Source: an uncultured Clostridium sp. (GTDB taxonomy: Bacteria > Bacillota > Clostridia > TANB77 > CAG-508). From it: DNA of 12,277 nucleotides. Positions 7,357 through 12,277 of this stretch are shown piece after piece. A program made the translations under genes and the position numbers. Each line of letters opens with the position of its first letter. Within the stretch, counting starts at the first letter, position 1. Location of the stretch: assembly GCA_946498265.1 (NCBI GenBank), contig CAMMNR010000039.1:1-12277 (forward strand), given 5' to 3'. Below the pieces are notes generated by a model. That model saw only the letters and a program-made list of their open reading frames with translations, searched no databases and was not told the origin of the DNA.

Positions 7357-8379
7357 TTGAAAAAAATAGAAGAATTAGAAAAAGATTTAAATAATGGAAA
7401 TTTAGAAAGCATATATTTTTTATATGGAGAAGAACAGTACCTATTAGAAACAATTGTAAATAAAATAAAAAAATTATTTGGAGAATGCATAAAAGGTATA
7501 AACTATATTTTGATAGATGATACTAATATAAATAATATAATTTCAGATATAGAAACACCAGCATTTGGATATGAAAAGAAGCTAATAATAGTAAAAAATT
7601 CTGGGATTTTAAAAAAAGAAGGAAAAAGAAAAAACGCAGAATTAGCTAAAATAAAAGAAAGATTAAATACATATCTAAAAGAAAATATAGAAATAATAAA
7701 GCATAGCACAATAATTGTATTTATAGAAGAAGAGACAGAAACAAAACAAGAATTGTATAAAACAATAGATAAACTAGGAATAATATGCAAATTTGATTTT
7801 CAAAATTTATTACAATTACAAAAAAGATTAAAAGGTACATGTAATGCATATGGAGTAAAAATAAGTGATAGTAATTTAAAATATTTTGTAGAATGTGCCG
7901 GAACAAATATGCAAAACCTAATAAATGAAATAAGAAAATTAATAGAATACAAAGGAAATGGTGGAGAAATTACTAAAGAAGATATTGATAAATTAACTAT
8001 AAAAAAATTAGAAAGTGTAATATTTGATTTAACAGATAACTTAGGAAAAAAGGAGACAACTAAAGCATTAGAAGTATTGAAAAATCTAATTAGTCAAAAA
8101 GAGCCATTACAAAAAATATTAATAACTTTGTATAATCATTTCAAGAAAATATACATAACAAAACTTTCAGAAAGATATGGAAAGGAAATAACAGCGAGTT
8201 TGCAATTAAAACCAAATCAAATATTTTTGGTAAATAAATATAAAATGCAATCAAAATATTTTAAAGAAAAAGACTTAAAAAATATTTTACAGGATTTAAG
8301 AGATTTAGATTATAATTACAAAAATGGACTAATAGATTTACAAATAGGACTAGAAGCAATACTTTGTAGATACTGTTAA
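7357..8379 (+). CDS. holA: DNA polymerase III subunit delta
   Basis: Clamp-loader subunit that opens the beta sliding clamp during chromosome replication. The 340-residue protein has the family's N-terminal signature SIYFLYGEEQYLLETIVNKIKK, a glycine-poor AAA+-like fold without Walker motifs, the central DTNINNIISDIETPAFGYEKKLIIVKNSGIL, and a C-terminal helical collar domain (ESVIFDLTDNLGKKETTKALEVLKNLI onward). Length is as expected. The start is a TTG with AAGGATGA (7343-7350) 6 bases upstream; no ATG lies near. It follows ruvC closely. The hairpin at 8411-8460 beyond its stop could end the transcript. Confidence 0.92.
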   Translation: MKKIEELEKDLNNGNLESIYFLYGEEQYLLETIVNKIKKLFGECIKGINYILIDDTNINNIISDIETPAFGYEKKLIIVKNSGILKKEGKRKNAELAKIKERLNTYLKENIEIIKHSTIIVFIEEETETKQELYKTIDKLGIICKFDFQNLLQLQKRLKGTCNAYGVKISDSNLKYFVECAGTNMQNLINEIRKLIEYKGNGGEITKEDIDKLTIKKLESVIFDLTDNLGKKETTKALEVLKNLISQKEPLQKILITLYNHFKKIYITKLSERYGKEITASLQLKPNQIFLVNKYKMQSKYFKEKDLKNILQDLRDLDYNYKNGLIDLQIGLEAILCRYC

Positions 8380-8401
8380 AAGAAAAATAAATTCCAAAAA
8401 T

Positions 8402-8431
8402 GTATAAATTAATCATCTATTGATAAAAATA
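8402..8431 (+). promoter_or_regulatory. Possible forespore (SigF/SigG-like) promoter for sleB
   Basis: GTATA (8402-8406), a 15-base spacer, then GATAAAAATA (8422-8431). This resembles the SigF form (GYATA, about 15 bases, GGnnAnAnTR) except for one base in the -10. Transcripts would begin near 8438, after the 5' arm of the hairpin that masks the sleB ribosome binding site. It is a speculative match in AT-rich sequence. Confidence 0.3.
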
Positions 8432-8463
8432 AGAACAAATAATATTATCAATAGGTGATTTTT
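8411..8463 (+). promoter_or_regulatory. Hairpin masking the sleB ribosome binding site; doubles as a terminator-like signal
   Basis: AATCATCTATTGATAA (8411-8426) pairs with TTATCAATAGGTGATT (8445-8460) over 16 bp with one G-U pair, loop 18 bases, followed by TTTTT (8459-8463) directly before the sleB ATG. The 3' arm contains AGGTG (8453-8457), the only good ribosome binding site for sleB. Read-through RNA from holA would therefore either terminate here or carry a masked site. Confidence 0.65.
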
Positions 8464-9150
8464 ATGTATATAAAAAATAAAAAAATAATGATATTTTTAG
8501 TGATTATTTTAAGTATAATAGCAATATTAATTACAATATATTCAGAAAAAAACACAGTTGAAGTTTTATCAAAATATGGATCAAGAGGAGAAGAAGTAAG
8601 GCAAATACAAACAAAATTAAAAAGATGGGGATATTATAATGGTAATGTTGATGGAATATATGGAAGCCAAACACAAGAAGCAGTTAGATATTTCCAAAGA
8701 AAAAATGGACTAACAGTAGATGGTATTGCAGGACCAGCAACATTAAAAGCAATGGGAATATATAGTTCAAGCTCATCATCCTCTAGTTCTAGCTCGAATT
8801 CAAGTAATTTAAATTTATTAGCGAGAATAATTTATGGAGAAGCAAGAGGAGAACCATATACAGGACAAGTTGCAGTAGGAGCAGTGGTTTTAAATAGAGT
8901 CAAAAGCAGTTCATTTCCAAATACAATATCAGGAGTAATATATCAGTCAGGAGCATTTGATGCTGTTAGAGATGGACAAATAAATTTAACACCAGATTCT
9001 ACAGCAAAAAAAGCAGCACAAGACGCCTTAAATGGCTGGGATCCTACTTATGGTGCAATATATTATTTCAATCCAGCAACAGCAACAAATAAATGGATTT
9101 GGTCAAGACCAATGACAGTAACTATAGGAAATCATAGATTTTGTAAATAA
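8464..9150 (+). CDS. sleB: Spore cortex-lytic enzyme, SleB type
   Basis: Cell-wall hydrolase that degrades spore cortex peptidoglycan during germination. In the 228-residue protein, residues 8-27 form a hydrophobic signal or membrane anchor. A peptidoglycan-binding domain spans about 36-97 (GEEVRQIQTKLKRWGYYNG, VDGIYGSQTQEAVRYFQ, LTVDGIAGPATLKAMG). A serine-rich linker covers 101-114. The Hydrolase_2 catalytic domain follows, with LLARIIYGEARGEPYTGQ (likely catalytic Glu126) and the C-terminal GAIYYFNPATATNKWIW. The ATG at 8464 is chosen over the GTG at 8455 because AGGTG overlaps that GTG. No ypeB partner follows; the space after it is the palindromic element, whose first base is 2 bases past the stop codon. 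Family assignment is firm. A related CwlJ-like role is possible, but CwlJ lacks the binding domain. Confidence 0.88.
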   Translation: MYIKNKKIMIFLVIILSIIAILITIYSEKNTVEVLSKYGSRGEEVRQIQTKLKRWGYYNGNVDGIYGSQTQEAVRYFQRKNGLTVDGIAGPATLKAMGIYSSSSSSSSSSSNSSNLNLLARIIYGEARGEPYTGQVAVGAVVLNRVKSSSFPNTISGVIYQSGAFDAVRDGQINLTPDSTAKKAAQDALNGWDPTYGAIYYFNPATATNKWIWSRPMTVTIGNHRFCK

Positions 9151-9152
9151 AA

Positions 9153-9590
9153 GGGGACGTTCCTTTAATCCCTAAAATTCGGGAACATGGGGACGGACCT
9201 TCCTAGTTTCTATAAATCCACTTTCCAGACGTTACCATTTTGGGGACGCGTCCAAAAAGGGAATTTTACAGTAACTTTTACTATCAAAAACAAAGTATTA
9301 TATATAAATTTTCTTAATTACGAATGTGAATGGAAGAATATTATAAATTCTTTAATTATCAAGTAGGAGAATCTCAAACTTGCTTTGAGAGGTGCCTGCT
9401 TGATAATTTTAGAATTTATTTGTTCTGTAATGTTAGCCGAGTAATTAAGAAAATTTATATATAATACTTTTGTTTAATTAATGTAAAATATTTTTAATAA
9501 ATTCCCTTTTTGGACGCGTCCCCAAAATGGTAAATTTTAATGAGGTTCGTCCCCATGTTCCCGAATTTTAGGGATTAAAGGAACGTCCCC
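9153..9590. mobile_element. 438-bp nested palindromic element without a gene (REP/MITE-like)
   Basis: It fills nearly all of the 505-base gap between sleB and yqeG. The outer arms, 9153-9195 and 9548-9590, are perfect 43-bp inverted repeats beginning GGGGACGTTCC. Further in, 9232-9266 pairs perfectly with 9499-9533 (35 bp, containing GGACGCGTCC); 9291-9321 pairs with 9441-9472 with one bulged base; about 9342-9367 pairs with 9392-9418; and the tip is TCTCAAA (9372-9378)/TTTGAGA (9384-9390) with a 5-base loop. The left side has about 30 extra bases at 9200-9231. No flanking duplication is visible. Ends of this GGGGACGTTCC kind are, as I recall, associated with Y1 (IS200-like/RAYT) transposases in clostridia, so movement in trans is a reasonable inference. 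No transposase is in the window. Confidence 0.75.
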
Positions 9591-9593
9591 TAC

Positions 9594-9622
9594 TTGACAA
9601 AGAAAAAACAAATTGATAATAT
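9594..9622 (+). promoter_or_regulatory. SigA-type promoter for yqeG
   Basis: TTGACA (9594-9599), 17-base spacer, TAATAT (9617-9622). The -35 box begins 4 bases after the last base of the palindromic element, so the element appears to have replaced everything upstream of the core promoter. Confidence 0.75.
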
Positions 9623-9655
9623 ATAGTTGATAAATAAACAATGGAGGAAATAAAT

Positions 9656-10147
9656 ATGTTATTATATCCAAATGCATATTTAAAAAAAGTAGAAGATATA
9701 AATATAGAATTATTACAAAAAAATAAATTAAAAGCACTAATATTAGATTTAGACAACACATTAATAGATTATAATAAAAACTTATCAGATAGTATAATCC
9801 AATGGGCAAAAGAATTAAAAGGACAAGGGGTAAAACTATATATATTAACAAATACAAATGATAAGCAAAAAGTTGAAAATGTTGCAGAAAAATTAGGAAT
9901 ACCATATGAAAGTTTTGCAAAAAAACCATTTAAAAAAGGGTTTTTAAAAATACAAAGAATATTAAATATAAAACCAGAGAACATAGCTGTTGTGGGAGAG
10001 CAAATATTCACAGATATTATAGGTGGAAATAGATGCAATATGTATACAATATTAGTAGATCCAATATGTGATAAAGATTATTGGTATACAGCATGGAAAA
10101 GACCTATAGAGAATAAAATAAAAAATAAGTATATCACTAAAAAGTAA
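9656..10147 (+). CDS. yqeG: YqeG family HAD-IIIA phosphatase
   Basis: Cytoplasmic HAD-superfamily phosphatase. YqeG is conserved across Firmicutes; its substrate is not settled to my knowledge. The 163-residue protein has motif I LDLDNTLIDY (Asp31 and Asp33, nucleophile and acid/base), motif II LTNTND (about 64-69), the conserved Lys in FAKKPFKKG (about 89-91), and motif IV VGEQIFTDIIGGN (Asp120). It ends with the family-typical LVDPICDKDYWYTAWKRPIE. The ATG at 9656 is preferred over 9641 because GGAGG (9643-9647) lies within the longer version and is correctly spaced for 9656. It has its own promoter and is followed after 15 bp by the prepilin peptidase, probably co-transcribed. Confidence 0.92.
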   Translation: MLLYPNAYLKKVEDINIELLQKNKLKALILDLDNTLIDYNKNLSDSIIQWAKELKGQGVKLYILTNTNDKQKVENVAEKLGIPYESFAKKPFKKGFLKIQRILNIKPENIAVVGEQIFTDIIGGNRCNMYTILVDPICDKDYWYTAWKRPIENKIKNKYITKK

Positions 10148-10162
10148 CGAAGGAGAAATACA

Positions 10163-10915
10163 ATGTATATAAATGACGTACATATAGCATATTATGTAGT
10201 AGCAGTAATTTTAGGGCTATTTATAGGAAATATAGTAGATTGGGCCAATAAAAGATTACCAGAATATAAAAGTGTAATTTCAAAAGAATTTTTTAAAGAA
10301 ATGAAAATGAATTTTAAACCCAAATATATATTAATGTTTTTAACTGCAATAATCTATGTAACATTAATATACACATTTGGCATAAAAGAAACTCTTATTG
10401 CAAATTTAGATTTAATAAAATATATGATATTAGCACCAATGCTAATTTCAGTATTTGTTATAGATTATAGATTACAAATAATACCAAATAGATTAAACCT
10501 AACTATATTCGAAGTAGGTTTAGTATTTGCATTTTTATATGGACTTTCTAATGTAGCAATAACAATAAATATGCTTTTAGGAATGGTAGCAGGAGCAGGA
10601 ATATTCCTTTTAATAACATTATTAGGAGGAGCTTTTTATGGAAAAGAAGCAATGGGATTTGGTGATGTAAAATTAATGGGAGCATTAGGATTATATTTTG
10701 GGTTATCTAACATAATAATAATAACATTGGTATCTTTTCTAATAGGAGCAATATTAAGTATAATACTATTAATAACTAAGTTGAGAAAAACAAATGAATA
10801 CATACCTTTTGGACCTTTTATAGTAATAGCAACATTTATAAGTATGTACATACCATTTGAAACAATAAAAACATTTTTAATGCAAATATTTACATTAGGA
10901 TTATATAAAGTGTAA
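10163..10915 (+). CDS. Prepilin peptidase (type IV leader peptidase, A24 family)
   Basis: Membrane aspartyl protease that cleaves the leader peptide of type IV pilins and pseudopilins. The 250-residue protein has about seven hydrophobic segments. The catalytic aspartates are in VIDYRLQIIPNRL (Asp101) and the GxGD motif GFGDVKLMGALG (Asp168), followed by EYIPFGPFIVIATF. The N terminus (GLFIGNIVDWANKRLP) matches the start of PilD proteins. The usual Cys-x-x-Cys zinc motif of the cytoplasmic methyltransferase domain is absent, and that loop is short and lysine-rich (about 33-55). It may therefore be a peptidase-only form. AAGGAG precedes the ATG. No pilin or secretion genes are in the window, so its substrates must be encoded elsewhere. 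Confidence 0.9.
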   Translation: MYINDVHIAYYVVAVILGLFIGNIVDWANKRLPEYKSVISKEFFKEMKMNFKPKYILMFLTAIIYVTLIYTFGIKETLIANLDLIKYMILAPMLISVFVIDYRLQIIPNRLNLTIFEVGLVFAFLYGLSNVAITINMLLGMVAGAGIFLLITLLGGAFYGKEAMGFGDVKLMGALGLYFGLSNIIIITLVSFLIGAILSIILLITKLRKTNEYIPFGPFIVIATFISMYIPFETIKTFLMQIFTLGLYKV

Positions 10916-11021
10916 GAAACTAATATTAAAGAAAATTATAAATAAAACTAAAAAACTATAAAAATGCAGAATAAATATAAGAAGTATAAAATATAGCATA
11001 TAATTTAAGGGGATGGTCTAA

Positions 11022-12080
11022 ATGAATCCTAAATTACAATGGTTAAGAAACAAAATGTCAAGCTTAGACTTACAAGGTCTAATTATATCGAATCCTATAA
11101 ATATAAAATATCTAACAAATATAGATGCAGAGGGAATACTATTATTGACAAGAAAAGAAAATATCTATATAACAGATGGAAGATATATAGAAGATGTTCA
11201 CACAGTACTAACATTATTTGATGAAATCATAGTATATGATGTAAATGATATATCATTAGAAGACTATGAAAACTTTTTCATGTTTTGTGAAAATGTTGGA
11301 TTTGAAGAAAACTATGTAACATATGCAAAATATAAAGAATATATTAGAAAATATAAAATAAATAATTTTGTTGAAACAGAAAATATTATTGAAAAACAAA
11401 GAATGATAAAAGATGAAGAAGAAATATCAAATATAAAAAAAGCATGTGAAATAACAGATAATTGTTTTTCATATATATTAACATATATAAAGCCAGGAAT
11501 GACAGAAAAGCAAATAGCACATGAAATAGAAGAATATTATAAGCAAAGAACAGATGGATTATCTTTTGATACAATAGTAGCATCAGGAGAAAATACATCA
11601 AAACCTCATGCAGTTCCAACTGATAGAAAAATAGAAGAAGAAGATATTATAACTATAGACATGGGATGCAAAGTGAATGGTTATTGTTCAGATATGACAA
11701 GAACATTCTTTATAGGAAAAGTACCTGAATATATAAAACCAATATATGATTTAGTATTAAAGAATCAGATGCAAGTATTAGAAAGCTATAAAGATGGAGC
11801 AAATACAAGACAAGTAACCAAAATGGTAGAAAATGATTTTAAATTAAATGGATATGATTTAATACATAGCATTGGACATGGTGTAGGATTAGAAATACAT
11901 GAAGCTCCATATATAAGTTATAGATCAGAAGCAACACTAAAAGAAAATATGATAGTTACAAACGAACCAGGAATATATATACCAGGTAAATTTGGAATAA
12001 GAATAGAAGATACAACGCAGATTACAAAATTTGGATGTATAAATTTAACCAAATCTGAGAAAAATTATATTATAATATAA
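11022..12080 (+). CDS. Aminopeptidase P family metallopeptidase (Xaa-Pro peptidase)
   Basis: M24-family peptidase, likely removing residues N-terminal to proline from peptides in the cytoplasm. The 352-residue protein has a creatinase-like N-terminal domain (about 1-125) and a pita-bread catalytic domain. All five metal ligands are visible: Asp213 and Asp224 in TIDMGCKVNGYCSDMTRTF, His286 in SIGHGVGLEIHE, Glu315 in NEPGIY and Glu329 in GIRIEDT. His196 (KPHAVP) and His293 complete the active-site set. Length fits the YqhT/PepP-type group in Firmicutes. AAGGGGA (11007-11013) lies 8 bases before the ATG. It sits directly upstream of efp, a conserved pairing in Firmicutes, though efp also has its own promoter. 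Confidence 0.92.
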   Translation: MNPKLQWLRNKMSSLDLQGLIISNPINIKYLTNIDAEGILLLTRKENIYITDGRYIEDVHTVLTLFDEIIVYDVNDISLEDYENFFMFCENVGFEENYVTYAKYKEYIRKYKINNFVETENIIEKQRMIKDEEEISNIKKACEITDNCFSYILTYIKPGMTEKQIAHEIEEYYKQRTDGLSFDTIVASGENTSKPHAVPTDRKIEEEDIITIDMGCKVNGYCSDMTRTFFIGKVPEYIKPIYDLVLKNQMQVLESYKDGANTRQVTKMVENDFKLNGYDLIHSIGHGVGLEIHEAPYISYRSEATLKENMIVTNEPGIYIPGKFGIRIEDTTQITKFGCINLTKSEKNYIII

Positions 12081-12094
12081 AAGGTACAAAAGAC

Positions 12095-12123
12095 TTGATT
12101 TTTAGCCAAAAATGTAGTAAAAT
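12095..12123 (+). promoter_or_regulatory. SigA-type promoter for efp
   Basis: TTGATT (12095-12100), 17-base spacer, TAAAAT (12118-12123). It starts 14 bases after the aminopeptidase stop codon and would give a leader of about 80 bases. Confidence 0.6.
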
Positions 12124-12137
12124 ATGTAAAGTTAATT

Positions 12138-12172
12138 TTAAATAATAGGAAATTATATTTTCTATTATTTAA
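12138..12172 (+). other. Inverted repeat in the efp leader
   Basis: TTAAATAATAG (12138-12148) pairs with CTATTATTTAA (12162-12172) around a 13-base loop. The stem is almost all A-T and lacks a T run, so it is weak as a terminator. It ends well before the ribosome binding site AAAGGAGA. Confidence 0.4.
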
Positions 12173-12210
12173 AAAGTAATAATGCACAGAAAAATGAAAG
12201 GAGAATTATT

Positions 12211-12277
12211 ATGGCATCAGTTTATTCAGCAGGAGATTTTAGAAATGGAACAACATTTGAAATGGATGGAAATGTAT
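12211..12277 (+). CDS. efp: Elongation factor P, 5' part only
   Basis: EF-P binds the ribosome between the P and E sites and relieves stalling at polyproline stretches. Only 22 codons are present: ASVYSAGDFRNGTTFEMDGNV, matching the start of the EF-P KOW-like N-terminal domain (clostridial forms typically begin with a phase such as SAGDFRNGxTFExDG). AAAGGAGA lies upstream of the ATG with normal spacing. The gene runs off the window's right edge. Confidence 0.9.
   Translation, partial: MASVYSAGDFRNGTTFEMDGNV

Noticed and set aside
9153..9590. CRISPR array or tandem repeat reading of the GGGGAC repeats
   Set aside because: The copies are inverted rather than direct and unevenly spaced, and form one nested palindrome with no regular spacers or cas genes.
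9537..9929. A 130-codon minus-strand frame covering the right arm of the large palindrome and part of yqeG
   Set aside because: It is antisense to the well-supported yqeG gene, rich in hydrophobic residues as expected for antisense AT-rich sequence, and has no family resemblance.

Overview
The window is very AT-rich, with A/T-ending codons throughout (ATA for Ile, AGA for Arg). It carries a SleB-type spore cortex-lytic enzyme, a CarD-family regulator, YqeG and a pepP–efp pair. Together these point to a spore-forming, low-GC member of the Clostridia, possibly an uncultured gut lineage. The species cannot be named from the sequence alone.

Layout, left to right. Positions 1-1640 are the right-hand end of an integrated mobile element whose last gene is a large serine recombinase, broken by a single extra base at 167. 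The element ends inside feoB, which lies on the minus strand. feoB homology stops at about 1641, so its 444-residue open frame keeps the GTPase domain but loses most of the ferrous-iron channel. feoA follows upstream on the same strand. Between feoA and the plus-strand dut gene lies a 194-bp hairpin element with terminal inverted repeats and a 6-bp direct repeat at each end, resembling a MITE. dut, carD and an MscS-type channel gene follow as separate units with recognisable terminators. The dut terminator overlaps a near-consensus carD promoter, and a second terminator-like hairpin sits in the carD leader.

Positions 6195-6494 hold a perfect consensus promoter driving a Val-Asp-Phe tRNA cluster. 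Then come ruvC (Holliday junction resolvase), holA (DNA polymerase III delta) and sleB. The sleB ribosome binding site is buried in a 16-bp hairpin, and a possible forespore promoter there would make transcripts lacking the masking arm. Just after sleB is a 438-bp nested palindrome (9153-9590) with no gene, ending 3 bases before the yqeG promoter. yqeG and a short prepilin peptidase form a pair, followed by an aminopeptidase P family gene and the first 22 codons of efp.

The chromosomal genes are mostly housekeeping. The unusual content is the interrupted feoB, the damaged recombinase that probably caused it, two unrelated-looking palindromic elements, and two leaders (carD, sleB) whose RNA structure could control expression. 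I found no CRISPR array, defence system or biosynthetic cluster.
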